Source: Mesorhizobium sp. Root554
Lineage (GTDB): Bacteria > Pseudomonadota > Alphaproteobacteria > Rhizobiales > Rhizobiaceae
Length of the DNA stretch: 64,000 bases
NCBI RefSeq assembly: GCF_001427025.1
Contig: NZ_LMGA01000001.1
Location: forward strand, 1,564,042-1,628,041
Reading direction: 5' to 3'
Part shown: one piece after another, positions 46,510 through 55,184 of the stretch
How positions within the stretch are numbered: the stretch's first letter is position 1
Layout: every line of letters begins with the position of its first letter
Made by a program: the position numbers and the translations under genes
Notes under the pieces: model-generated
What the model saw: only the letters and a program-made list of their open reading frames with translations
What the model was told of the DNA's origin: nothing
Databases searched by the model: none

Positions 46510-48312
46510 TCATCGCTCCAGCGCCAGGCCGTGTCCGTCGCGGTAGAGCGCGGCGAATTCGCCGGTGCCCTGAGCCAGCATTTCAGCCGGCGTTCCGTCA
46601 TCAACGATACGCCCGTCCGCGACGACAAGCACGCGATCGGCGATCTCCACGGTCGACAGACGATGGGCGATGACCAGCGCCGTGCGGCCAGCCAGTAGCG
46701 CCCGCAGCGCCTTCTGCATCGTCCGTTCGGTTGGAATATCGAGCGCGGACGTAGCTTCATCGAGGATGAGCACCGCGGGATTGGCGAGGAACGCCCGCGC
46801 AAAGGCGACCATCTGGCGCTGCCCTGCGGACAGCCTTGTGCCGCGCTTGCGCACATCGGTCTGGTAGCCGCCGGGCAAAGCACGGATGAACGCATCAGCG
46901 CCAACCGCTGTCGCCGCGGCCTCGATCTCGGCCATCGTCGCCCCCGGTTTGGCGATACGGATATTGTCAGCCACGGAGCCCGCGAACAGAAAGCCATCCT
47001 GGGTCAGCATGACAACCGCGCCGCGCAGGTCGCGGTCTCTCAGATGACGCAGATCGACGCCGTCGAGCAGGATGCGTCCAGCCGTCGGGTCGTAGAACCG
47101 GGCGATTAGCTTGGCTATAGTCGACTTGCCGGCCCCGGTGGCGCCGAGCATGGCAACCAGTTGGCCAGGTTCGAGGCGAAGGTTCATGTCGCGAATGGCA
47201 GGCGCGCTTTCGGACAATCCGGATGTGGCGGCATGATAGCCGAACCGCACGCGTTCGAATACCACCTCGCCACGAACCGGGCTCGGCAGGGCGACTGGAT
47301 GCCGTGGTTCGGCAACGCTGGACTCCTGTTCTAGTACTTCGGCCAACTTTGCCAGAGCCGTGAGTGCTGACTGCAGGGCATCCAGAATGAATGTGAGTGA
47401 AGTGAGCGGCGAAACAAGCTGGCTGATATAGAGTGTAAATGCAGCAAGAACGCCAATTTCGAGGACGCCATTGGCAACCGCCGAGCCGCCGACCATGATG
47501 ACGGCGAGCGTTACAAAACTGAAGGTCAGTTCGAGAGTCGTCCAGAATGCGCCACGCACAGCCTGTATCTGGCGTCCAGATGTTCTTGCCCGCTCAATCA
47601 GGGGAGCAAACATCTCGTCGTGGCGTTTTTGCCGTCGAAATGCATGCGCTGTGCGCGCGCCATTGAGCGACTCGACCACTTGCACCGTCGCTTCGGCGAT
47701 AGCTGCGCGATTGTTGACAAAGGCTTCGCTAAGCCGCCGCGCCATCCAAACCAGGAAAAAGGCGAGCGGCGCCAGCACCGCAAGGGTGATTGCCGCCAGC
47801 CACGCATCGAGCAACAGCATTGCACTAACCGTCATCAATACGCCGAGCCCAGCTTGCACCAGGGCGGCAAGGGTAACCCCGAACAAGGTATTGACGGACT
47901 CAACGTCGGTGGTCAGGCGGACAATGACCCGGCCAGAACTGAAGCGGTCGTGAAAGTCGATGGGCAGCCGTTGAATTTTCGCAAACAGCTCCGTCCTGAG
48001 GTCGAACACGACCAATTGGCCAAACGCCCCCGTGAGTTGCCGCCAGAGCAAACTGAGAGGCGCTATTGCGACCGCGCAAACCATGATGGCGGCGGTTATG
48101 CCAGCCAGCGGCCAGTAGTCGGAGGCCTGCGCGGCCGGGATCCCTGTGTCGATCGCCAGACTGACCAACCACGGCGTCGCCGCGACCAGGACCGTCTGCA
48201 CAATGGCAAGAACGAAAAGAACGATGATCCGATACAGCCTGGGCCTTGCAAGCCGCCACAGAAGGCGGCGTGCAAGCCGGGGCGAACCGCCTGTCCTCTC
48301 GTCAGTCAGCAT
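46510..48312 (-). CDS. ABC exporter half-transporter, catalytically intact subunit
   Basis: A 600-residue fused membrane-ATPase half-transporter. Six helices lie in the first 310 residues. The ATPase has Walker A LGATGAGKSTIAKL near 377, a non-canonical signature LSAGQRQM near 475, Walker B VLILDEATSALD near 500 and an intact H-loop VIAHRLST. Its start overlaps the stop of the next upstream half-transporter by 11 bases. The two, each exactly 600 residues, should form a heterodimer. The substrate is unknown (drug, lipid or peptide). Confidence 0.9.
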   Translation of the reverse strand: MLTDERTGGSPRLARRLLWRLARPRLYRIIVLFVLAIVQTVLVAATPWLVSLAIDTGIPAAQASDYWPLAGITAAIMVCAVAIAPLSLLWRQLTGAFGQLVVFDLRTELFAKIQRLPIDFHDRFSSGRVIVRLTTDVESVNTLFGVTLAALVQAGLGVLMTVSAMLLLDAWLAAITLAVLAPLAFFLVWMARRLSEAFVNNRAAIAEATVQVVESLNGARTAHAFRRQKRHDEMFAPLIERARTSGRQIQAVRGAFWTTLELTFSFVTLAVIMVGGSAVANGVLEIGVLAAFTLYISQLVSPLTSLTFILDALQSALTALAKLAEVLEQESSVAEPRHPVALPSPVRGEVVFERVRFGYHAATSGLSESAPAIRDMNLRLEPGQLVAMLGATGAGKSTIAKLIARFYDPTAGRILLDGVDLRHLRDRDLRGAVVMLTQDGFLFAGSVADNIRIAKPGATMAEIEAAATAVGADAFIRALPGGYQTDVRKRGTRLSAGQRQMVAFARAFLANPAVLILDEATSALDIPTERTMQKALRALLAGRTALVIAHRLSTVEIADRVLVVADGRIVDDGTPAEMLAQGTGEFAALYRDGHGLALER

Positions 48313-50104
48313 CAGCGATCTCCGCCGCTGGCCGGGCGTCCGTAGCGGCGATGAGAACCCGCCGATAGGCGGCCGAATTTGCCAGCAGTTCGTCATGCGT
48401 GCCGACGGCAACGATCCGGCCCTCCTCGAGCAGCGCCACGCGATCGGCGAGCATGGCCGTCGATGGACGACGGGCAACGAAAAGGGTGGTGACGCCCTTG
48501 AAGGCCTGGCGAAAAGCCCGCTCCAGCGCTTCTTCGGTGCGCACGTCCAGAGCGGACATCGGATCGTCGAGCACCAGCACACGAGGCCGGCCGAGCAAGG
48601 CCCTGGCCAGCGCGAGGCGCTGGCGTTGGCCGCCCGACAGCGTCAAGCCACGCTCGCCAACCACCGTGTCGAGGCCGTTCGGCAGGTCGGCGACAAATCC
48701 CGACTGCGTGACGGCAAGCACCGTCGCGATGTCATCGTCTTTGATCCCTTCGCGACCCAACGTCAGATTCTCGCGCACGCTGACGGAAAACAACAATGCA
48801 TCCTCGAAGGCCATGCCGACAGCCCGGCGCAACGCGTCGATTTCGACATCGCGGACATCGACGCCACCGACGAGTACCCTTCCGCCAGTAACGTCAGCCA
48901 GGCGCCCGACGAGATTGGCGAGAGCGCTTTTGCCCGAACCTGTCGACCCGACAATTGCAATCGTCTCTCCAGCGCGGATAGTGAGATCGACCCCGGCGAG
49001 TACCTCAGCTCCTGTGCCGGGATAGCTGAAAGACACGTTTTCGAAGCGGACATCCAATGCTCCCGACGCCGGCAGCATCCGGGGCACTGCCGGATCGGCG
49101 ATGTCCGATTGGGTATCGAGCAAATCAGCGACCCGCGTCATCGCATTCATCGACAACTGAAATTGGAAGAGCGTATTGCCCATCAAGTTTACGGGGCCGA
49201 GAACGCGAAAATAGAAGGTCGTGAAAGCGACGAATGCACCGACGGACACGGTTCCCTGGGCCACGGAAATGCTGCCGCCTCCGATAACCACCGCCAATAG
49301 CGCGATGGGATATCCGGCAAGAATGGCCGACACTATCGAGTTCAGCCGGATTTTTTCGATTTCGGCATTGCGCGATCGGCGCGCGGCAAGATCGAAACGA
49401 TCGGTCATGAACGAACCGCCGCCAAGCGCCTTCAGCACCCGTATGGCTAACGCCGATTCTTCAACGGACGTCGCCAATGCCGCGTCGCTCTCTCTTGCCT
49501 CGTCGGCCGCTCTATAGAAAAGCTTTTGAAAAATAACGGTGGCAAAGCCAAGTGGCACCAGTCCGATCACAACCACCAAGCCAAGCACCGGATGGATAAG
49601 GATCAGCATTGCGGCTGTGAGAACAAGCGCTGTCGCGGCGGATGCCAGTTGCGGCAGAATTTGATGCAATCCGACAGCGATTTGACCTACATCGCCGATC
49701 AGATGTGACAGGGCTACCCCGCTGCCATGGCGATCATGGTACAAGGGAGAAAGCCGTTGCACGTGATGATATAAATCGCGGCGGAGGGCCATCTCCAGAT
49801 TGATGATGGCCGGCGGCGGAAAAAACCTCAGCACGAAAAACAACGTTTGCGCCACAGCCAGCAAGAGCAGGATGCCGCCATATGACCAAAGGCCAGCATG
49901 GTCGCCTTTGGCGATGGGACCATCGATCATGCCGGCAACAACGAAAGGGATTATCGTTCGAATGACCAAAGCCATGACGTCCGCCGTGGGCATCAGCGCC
50001 AACGCCCACCAATAGGGGCGCCACCACGGCCAAAGCCGTAAGAATACGCGCGCCCGGGACGGCTGGTTGGACGGATTGTCAGGAGGCACGGTCAGCGAGC
50101 TCAT
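48302..50104 (-). CDS. ABC exporter half-transporter, degenerate-site subunit
   Basis: A 600-residue partner of the preceding gene. The membrane domain starts FLRLWPWWRPYWWALALMPTADVM. Walker A is VGSTGSGKSALANL near 372 and the signature LSGGQRQRLALARALL is canonical. The Walker B reads VLVLDDPMSALD, with Asp where the catalytic Glu should be. The H-loop reads VARRPST, with Arg replacing His. This asymmetry is typical of heterodimeric exporters such as TM287/288 and BmrCD. Confidence 0.9.
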   Translation of the reverse strand: MSSLTVPPDNPSNQPSRARVFLRLWPWWRPYWWALALMPTADVMALVIRTIIPFVVAGMIDGPIAKGDHAGLWSYGGILLLLAVAQTLFFVLRFFPPPAIINLEMALRRDLYHHVQRLSPLYHDRHGSGVALSHLIGDVGQIAVGLHQILPQLASAATALVLTAAMLILIHPVLGLVVVIGLVPLGFATVIFQKLFYRAADEARESDAALATSVEESALAIRVLKALGGGSFMTDRFDLAARRSRNAEIEKIRLNSIVSAILAGYPIALLAVVIGGGSISVAQGTVSVGAFVAFTTFYFRVLGPVNLMGNTLFQFQLSMNAMTRVADLLDTQSDIADPAVPRMLPASGALDVRFENVSFSYPGTGAEVLAGVDLTIRAGETIAIVGSTGSGKSALANLVGRLADVTGGRVLVGGVDVRDVEIDALRRAVGMAFEDALLFSVSVRENLTLGREGIKDDDIATVLAVTQSGFVADLPNGLDTVVGERGLTLSGGQRQRLALARALLGRPRVLVLDDPMSALDVRTEEALERAFRQAFKGVTTLFVARRPSTAMLADRVALLEEGRIVAVGTHDELLANSAAYRRVLIAATDARPAAEIADAD

Positions 50105-50130
50105 GGAGAGTCTTTTACAAAGTCGTCGAC

Positions 50131-50403
50131 TTAGGCTGGTTCAATCATGGCAACCTCACCGAGTTCCCGGAAAACGGCGTGATCCTCTTGAAGGCCACAA
50201 GAGGGACAAATTGCTGCGATTAGTCGCTTGAGAAGGTAAGTAGCGTGTTGCGGATCATTTGTCGTGTCCTCAAGAGCACACTCTTGCTCCAGTGAGCCGG
50301 CCCGGGGTTTCAGCAGGCCATTTGTTTTGAGTTCGAACGCAATTCACGCGCCGCATGGCCGCAAGCAACCCGCGTAGGCTGCCTCGACAATCCTGCGTGG
50401 CAT
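50131..50403 (-). pseudogene. Possible decayed 90-codon reading frame with one internal TGA
   Basis: From ATG 50403 (MPRRIVEAAYAGC) the frame runs to a TGA at 50344-50346. It then continues open for 69 codons (ending ATYLLKRLIAAICPSCGL and FRELGEVAMIEPA) to a TAA 26 bases before the exporter gene. The second part has no ATG, GTG or TTG until its last codons. No ribosome site and no known family are recognised. It may be a broken small gene of the exporter operon, or chance. The remainder of 50105-50507 shows only a short palindrome. Confidence 0.25.
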
Positions 50404-50459
50404 GACTATGGACGAACAAGGCGCTAAACCCGGGAAACTGGATTTTTGATCCCGCGCAC

Positions 50460-50475
50460 GACCGACACGTCGGTC
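50460..50475. promoter_or_regulatory. Palindrome upstream of the nucleotidyltransferase-like gene
   Basis: GACCGAC-AC-GTCGGTC is a perfect inverted repeat of 7-base arms, 32 bases before the ATG at 50508. It could be an operator or a short hairpin in the leader. Confidence 0.35.
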
Positions 50476-50507
50476 CCATTTCAACTTCCCGACAACAAGA
50501 GAGATTC

Positions 50508-51659
50508 ATGAACCAATCACTAAGCCCCGCCTTGCGTGACGTTCTCATTGGTCTGGCGCGCTTCGACAAGTCGCGTGACACGGAGGTGCGTTCCGCTCTG
50601 CACGGCCTGGAACCGGCCGACTGGGGACGATTGTTCGAACTGGCCGGCACCCATCGGGTGCTCGCAAACTTGAGTCGGATCGTAGCCGACATGGCCGACG
50701 CTCCTGCGCCCTCGAAGTACCTGGCTCGCCTGCTTCTCATGATGCTTAAGCAGCATGCGGCCATGCGGCGGTGGGAGTCGCAAACGACGGTCGCGGCACT
50801 ACGGGCCGAAGGAATTAATCCTGTTGTGCTCAAGGGCTATGTGCTCGGCACGGAGTGCTATCCCGAGTTCTACTTGCGCGAGACGGTCGATCTTGACCTT
50901 TTGATTGAACGGGATCTCCTCGATCGGGCCGGGGCGGCCCTGGAATCGCAAGGCTTCACTCGTTCGCAGTTTGTGCCGGCCACCGGCGAGCTTGAGTCGC
51001 TTTCCGACGCCCGGATTGAGGGGTATCGGAACGAGCTGCAACACCTGGGAGAGTTCACGCGGCTCTCTGAGACAGGGGCGGCGCTCACGATTGACTTGCA
51101 CTTCCGTCTCTCTACCGTTTTCGACCACCAGGAACCCGACACCCAATTGTTCCTCGTGAACACCGTAGACTATCCCGACGGCGGCTACCGGAAGCTCATG
51201 CCGGAATTGTTCGTCGCGCACCTCGCCTATCACGCCTGGTGGGACACGCAGGCGCTGACCAATGTGCGTAAGGGATTCGACCTGAGGCTCTTTCAGTACT
51301 CCGATATCCTGCTTGCCTTCCAGACTTGGGGCCTCAAGTGCGAGCCCGTTCTGGAGTGGGCACGCCGGGCAAACGTGTTCGAAGCCACGAATTGGGCGCT
51401 GTGGATGACGAGCGAGCTCTTTGGAGGTCTCGAAGGGGACGGCGCGCTGGACCGCGAACTCGCATCTCAGGTCGACAGCAGATTTACGGATCGTTGGCTT
51501 CAGCGCGGCACCGACACTCCGATTGGCCAGTGGGACAGACCCGGTCCGAGTCGGATCTTTGATATGCATCGGGGCGCACAGGCAACGGCGATGATCGTTG
51601 AGTGGCTCGACCGGCACACCAAACGCGGGGACGTGCTCACCTGGGTTGAACGCAACTAG
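50508..51659 (+). CDS. Uncharacterised nucleotidyltransferase-family protein (NTP_transf_5-like)
   Basis: A 383-residue protein. VVLKGYVLGTECYPEFYLRETVDLDLLIERD at about 107-138 has the order seen in this family: LKG strand, Arg, then a DxD metal site in DLDLL. AALTIDLHFRLS near 196 and PELFVAHLAYHAWWD near 235 are further family-like strands. Members are often encoded in lasso-peptide and other modified-peptide clusters, but the reaction is not established here. No precursor peptide or cyclase is adjacent. Base composition seems lower in GC than its surroundings. Confidence 0.65.
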   Translation: MNQSLSPALRDVLIGLARFDKSRDTEVRSALHGLEPADWGRLFELAGTHRVLANLSRIVADMADAPAPSKYLARLLLMMLKQHAAMRRWESQTTVAALRAEGINPVVLKGYVLGTECYPEFYLRETVDLDLLIERDLLDRAGAALESQGFTRSQFVPATGELESLSDARIEGYRNELQHLGEFTRLSETGAALTIDLHFRLSTVFDHQEPDTQLFLVNTVDYPDGGYRKLMPELFVAHLAYHAWWDTQALTNVRKGFDLRLFQYSDILLAFQTWGLKCEPVLEWARRANVFEATNWALWMTSELFGGLEGDGALDRELASQVDSRFTDRWLQRGTDTPIGQWDRPGPSRIFDMHRGAQATAMIVEWLDRHTKRGDVLTWVERN

Positions 51660-52050
51660 CAATGAGAATCCCGTTCTCAGTCCTGGAGCACGAAGCTGGT
51701 CGGGTTGCAGCCTGATCTGGTGCGTATTGATTGGCTTTTCGGGTAGCCTTGAGAGCGGTTCCCGAGCATCAGGATTCGTTGCGGGTCTCGACGGTCCCGC
51801 AGTGATGCGTCAGCCGGGCGGGCAGTGCCATCGTCATCTCGGCGTCACCGAAGAGGTCAGGCCGCTGGCCGACGACAAGCAACGCAGGACCGATACCGCA
51901 CCCGCAACGGGCGTCCCGCGGACCAGGCAAGGACATGTCACGTCCGGCGGCAGAAGGTGCGGCTTATCTGCAAGCCTCCCCTTCTCCCTCCCACCGAATC
52001 GCTGTTCCCGATCACTTTTGACGATCGATTTCCGGTCGTCTTTCCTATAA
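51660..52050. other. Non-coding stretch between the nucleotidyltransferase-like gene and the GMC oxidoreductase region
   Basis: No convincing gene, RNA or repeat is visible. Short frames exist on both strands without family-like content or ribosome sites. A TATAAT at 52046 lies just within its right end but has no properly spaced -35 box. It may be the right margin of the inserted segment that begins at ssrA. Confidence 0.4.
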
Positions 52051-52095
52051 TTCCTGGTTACGTGGCAATATCGGCCGACCGGCGAAGCGAGGGCT

Positions 52096-52182
52096 TTGCA
52101 GACGGCCCGGTATGAACTCTATTCCAGGCTGGCGAACGATCTGCCATCCTACTGGAAAGCGTACAGGGCAGGATTAGAGTGA
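52096..52182 (+). CDS. 28-codon frame overlapping the GMC oxidoreductase start (possible gene remnant)
   Basis: The frame is open from 52051. From TTG 52096 it encodes QTARYELYSRLANDLPSY, then WKAYRAGLE, and a TGA that overlaps the GTG start of the next gene (GTGA). Its amphipathic composition looks like the C-terminus of a real protein. It may be what remains of an upstream operon partner of the oxidoreductase. No family is recognised. Confidence 0.3.
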   Translation: MQTARYELYSRLANDLPSYWKAYRAGLE

Positions 52183-53780
52183 GCGACCGGCGCAATATCG
52201 GAAGGTTCGACTACGTCATCGTCGGCGCGGGATCGGCCGGCTGCGTGCTGGCGAACCGCCTGAGCGCCGATCCGGCCAAGCGCGTCCTCCTGCTGGAGGC
52301 GGGCGGATCGGACAATTATCACTGGATCCACATTCCAGTCGGCTATCTCTACTGCATGGGCAACCCCCGCACCGACTGGGGTTATTCCACAGTCAGCGAG
52401 CCGGGCCTCAATGGCAGGTCCCTCGCCTATCCGCGTGGCAAGGTGATCGGCGGCTGCTCGTCCATCAATGGCATGATCTACATGCGCGGCCAGGCCGCCG
52501 ACTACGACCAATGGCGCCAGCTCGGCAACCCCGGCTGGGGTTGGGACGATGTCCTGCCCCTCTTCGTCAAATCGGAGAACCACCATAGCCTCGACGGCCC
52601 CTTTCACGGCCAGGGCGGCGAGCTGCGCGTCGAAAAGCAGCGCCTGTCGTGGCCGATACTCGACGCCGTGCGCGAGGCCGCCGAAGAGCTTGGCGTGCCG
52701 CGGGTCGATGACTTCAACGCCGGCGACAATTTCGGCTCTTCCTATTTCGAGGTGAACCAGAAATCCGGCTTCCGCTTCAATGCCGCGCGGGCTTTCCTCA
52801 AACCAGTCCGCCACCGCAAAAACCTGACCGTCCTGACTTTCGCCCAGGCCGAACGCATCGTTCTGGATGGCCGGAAAGTCACGGGTCTCGATCTGCGCGT
52901 AAAGGGGCAGCCTGCTTATATCGACGTCGCCGGTGAACTGATCCTGTCGGCCGGGGCGATCGGCACGCCGCAATTGCTGCAGTTGTCGGGCATCGGTCCG
53001 GGCGCCCTGTTGCAGGCGCACGATATTCCGGTCCTGCACGACCTGCCCGGCGTCGGCGAAAACCTGCAGGATCATTTGCAGATCCGCACCGCCTTCAGGA
53101 TATCGGGCGCGACGACGCTCAACGAGCGCCAGGCCAGGTTTTCAGGCAAGGCGCGCATCGCCCTCGAATATGCCTTGCGCCGCACCGGGCCGATGGCGAT
53201 GGCACCGAGCCAGCTCGGCATCTTCATGCGATCCGACCAGCGTTTCGCCACGCCCAACATCGAATTCCACGTCCAGCCGCTGTCGCTGGAGCGCTTCGGC
53301 GAGCCGCTGCACAGTTTTCCGGCGATCACCGTCTCTGTCTGCAATTTGCGGCCGCAATCGCGCGGGCATGTGCGCATCGACTCTCCGGATTTCCTGCGAC
53401 ATCCGGAGATCGCGCCAAACTATCTGTCCACCGACGCCGACCGCGACATCGCCGCAACGTCCATCACCATTGCCCGCAACCTGATGCGGACGCGGCGGAT
53501 GCAGGCCTTCAAACCCGAGGAATTCAAACCCGGCATCGAAATCCAGAAACCCGAGGACCTCGCCAAAGCCGCCGGCGACATCGCCACGACCATCTTTCAC
53601 CCGGTCGGCACGGCGAAGATGGGCACCGACGATATGGCTGTCGTTGATCCGCAACTCAGGGTTTATGGCATCGATGGCCTGCGCGTCGCCGATTGCTCGA
53701 TCATGCCGACCATCGTGTCGGGCAACACCCACGCGCCTGCGGTGATGATCGGCGAAAAAGCGGCGCAGATGCTCGCCTGA
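52179..53780 (+). CDS. GMC family FAD-dependent oxidoreductase (choline dehydrogenase-like)
   Basis: A 533-residue flavoenzyme. The ADP-binding motif DYVIVGAGSAGCVLANRLSADPAKRVLLLEAGG lies at about 9-41. GMC signature 1 is YPRGKVIGGCSSINGMIYMRG near 87, signature 2 GAIGTPQLLQLSGIGP near 260, and the catalytic His region FHPVGTAKMG near 472. The substrate is a primary or secondary alcohol; choline (BetA) cannot be concluded without betB or betI. The start is GTG with AGGA upstream. Confidence 0.9.
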   Translation: MSDRRNIGRFDYVIVGAGSAGCVLANRLSADPAKRVLLLEAGGSDNYHWIHIPVGYLYCMGNPRTDWGYSTVSEPGLNGRSLAYPRGKVIGGCSSINGMIYMRGQAADYDQWRQLGNPGWGWDDVLPLFVKSENHHSLDGPFHGQGGELRVEKQRLSWPILDAVREAAEELGVPRVDDFNAGDNFGSSYFEVNQKSGFRFNAARAFLKPVRHRKNLTVLTFAQAERIVLDGRKVTGLDLRVKGQPAYIDVAGELILSAGAIGTPQLLQLSGIGPGALLQAHDIPVLHDLPGVGENLQDHLQIRTAFRISGATTLNERQARFSGKARIALEYALRRTGPMAMAPSQLGIFMRSDQRFATPNIEFHVQPLSLERFGEPLHSFPAITVSVCNLRPQSRGHVRIDSPDFLRHPEIAPNYLSTDADRDIAATSITIARNLMRTRRMQAFKPEEFKPGIEIQKPEDLAKAAGDIATTIFHPVGTAKMGTDDMAVVDPQLRVYGIDGLRVADCSIMPTIVSGNTHAPAVMIGEKAAQMLA

Positions 53781-53847
53781 CAGCTGGCCGCGAACGGCTG
53801 CCGCAATTCCTCCCCGTCGCCTCCCCTGTCATCCCCAAGGAACAGCC

Positions 53848-54399
53848 ATGCCCAGCCATAGCGATGCTTTTTTCGTTCTCACCGGCGGACCGGGCTCCGG
53901 CAAGACAAGCCTGATCGAAGCGCTGCACGCCCGCGGCTTTCGCACCGCGCCGGAGGCCGGACGCGGCATCATCCGCGACCAGATGGAGATCGGCGGCAGC
54001 GCGCTGCCCTGGCAGGATCCGGCTCTGTTCGCCGAACTGATGCTGGCGTGGGAACTGCGCTCCTGGCGGGAGGCTCACGCCGCAGCCGGGCCGGTGGTCT
54101 TCGACCGAGGCGTGCCGGACACGCTGGGCTATCTGCGCCTGACCGCCCTGCCCGTGCCGGTGCATATGCGCGAGGCGGCAAAGCGTTTCCGTTACAATCG
54201 CCGCGTCTTCATCGCGCCGCCTTGGCCGGAAATCTTCACGCAGGACAGCGAGCGGCGCCAGACATTGGACGAAGCCTGGCGCACCCATGACGCCATGGTC
54301 GAAATCTATGCCGAACTGGATTACGAACTCGTCGCTCTGCCGCTGGCCTCAGTGGAAGAGCGCGCCGACTTCGTCACGGAACAAATCAGACAGGATTAA
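53848..54399 (+). CDS. Small AAA-type ATP-binding protein (AAA_28/Ttd14-like)
   Basis: A 183-residue single-domain P-loop protein with VLTGGPGSGKTSLIEALHARGFRTAPEAGRGII at about 9-42. A Walker B-like VVFDRGVPDTLGYL lies near 87 and a lid FRYNRRVFIAPPWPEIFTQDSERRQTLDEA near 113-142 resembles NadR-type kinases. It may phosphorylate a small molecule, which is unidentified. It follows the GMC gene by 67 bases. Confidence 0.8.
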   Translation: MPSHSDAFFVLTGGPGSGKTSLIEALHARGFRTAPEAGRGIIRDQMEIGGSALPWQDPALFAELMLAWELRSWREAHAAAGPVVFDRGVPDTLGYLRLTALPVPVHMREAAKRFRYNRRVFIAPPWPEIFTQDSERRQTLDEAWRTHDAMVEIYAELDYELVALPLASVEERADFVTEQIRQD

Positions 54400-54438
54400 A
54401 GAGAGGCGAGAAGTCGGCATTGCACGCAAGCGGCGGCG

Positions 54439-55104
54439 TCAACGCCACCAGGAGCCATGCGGCAGCTCGACATCGCGCTGCGCCCGGCCCAGCGCATCGA
54501 TGAGCCGCGCCCTGCCCAGCGGAATGCAGTAGGCCGGCTTCGCCCGCTCGAACCGCCAGCTTTCCTGAAGTCCGCCGGTATCGACCGTGTCGAAGCCGAA
54601 CTGTTCGTGAAGATCGGCGACGACGCGCTTCGAGGCGACATCGTTGCCGGCTATGGGGAGCGCCCGGCGGCCCGAACCCGCCGTCAGCGGAACATTTCCC
54701 GGATTGGCGAGGTCGGCGGCGAGGATGGCGTTAAAGGCCTTCACCACCCGGGCGCCGGAAAAATGTTCGGCGACCATCTGGCTCGTCGTCTTCTTTCGCT
54801 CGTCCAGCGCGGCAATTCGCCCGTCGCGGTCTGGATAATAGTTGTTGGTGTCGATAAGGACCTTGCCGGCCATGGGTTCCGGCTCGACCGAGAACACCTT
54901 GGCGAAGGGAATGGTGACCACCACAACATCGCCGAAGCCGATGGCGTCATGGCTCGCACCCGCCTCGCAGCCTATCGAAGCCGCCGTCTCGGCCAGCGTT
55001 TCGGGCCCGCGCGAATTGCTGAGCATCACCGCGTGGCCTTTGGTGCTGGCCAGCCTGGCAAGCGCCTGCCCGATATTGCCCGCCCCGACGATGCCGATTT
55101 TCAT
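54439..55104 (-). CDS. F420-dependent-reductase-like NAD(P)-binding oxidoreductase
   Basis: A 221-residue Rossmann protein that opens MKIGIVGAGNIGQALARLASTKGHAVMLSNSRGPETL. VVVTIPFAKV and GKVLIDTNNYYPDRDG near 85 and GARVVKAFNAI near 115 match the NADPH:F420 oxidoreductase-like family common in bacteria that lack F420. The cofactor pair and substrate are unknown. I chose ATG 55104 over one five codons upstream. Confidence 0.82.
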   Translation of the reverse strand: MKIGIVGAGNIGQALARLASTKGHAVMLSNSRGPETLAETAASIGCEAGASHDAIGFGDVVVVTIPFAKVFSVEPEPMAGKVLIDTNNYYPDRDGRIAALDERKKTTSQMVAEHFSGARVVKAFNAILAADLANPGNVPLTAGSGRRALPIAGNDVASKRVVADLHEQFGFDTVDTGGLQESWRFERAKPAYCIPLGRARLIDALGRAQRDVELPHGSWWR

Positions 55105-55184
55105 GGGATCATTCCGCATTATTGTCTTCCGCCCACGCGCAACGCAGGCGGAAGGGAGTCAAGACCAGCACCGGAAGACGGCGT

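Noticed and set aside
50344-50346. The internal TGA as a selenocysteine codon
   Set aside because: No SECIS-like hairpin directly after it and no selenoprotein family match; a nonsense mutation or chance is simpler.
50340-50507. Tiny plus-strand frames of 15-16 codons (for example MTMDEQGAKPGKLDF) as a modified-peptide precursor
   Set aside because: They lack ribosome sites and a leader/core layout, and are shorter than known lasso precursors.
52018-52051. TTGACG ... TATAAT as a sigma70 promoter
   Set aside because: The spacer is 22 bases, too long for a normal housekeeping promoter.
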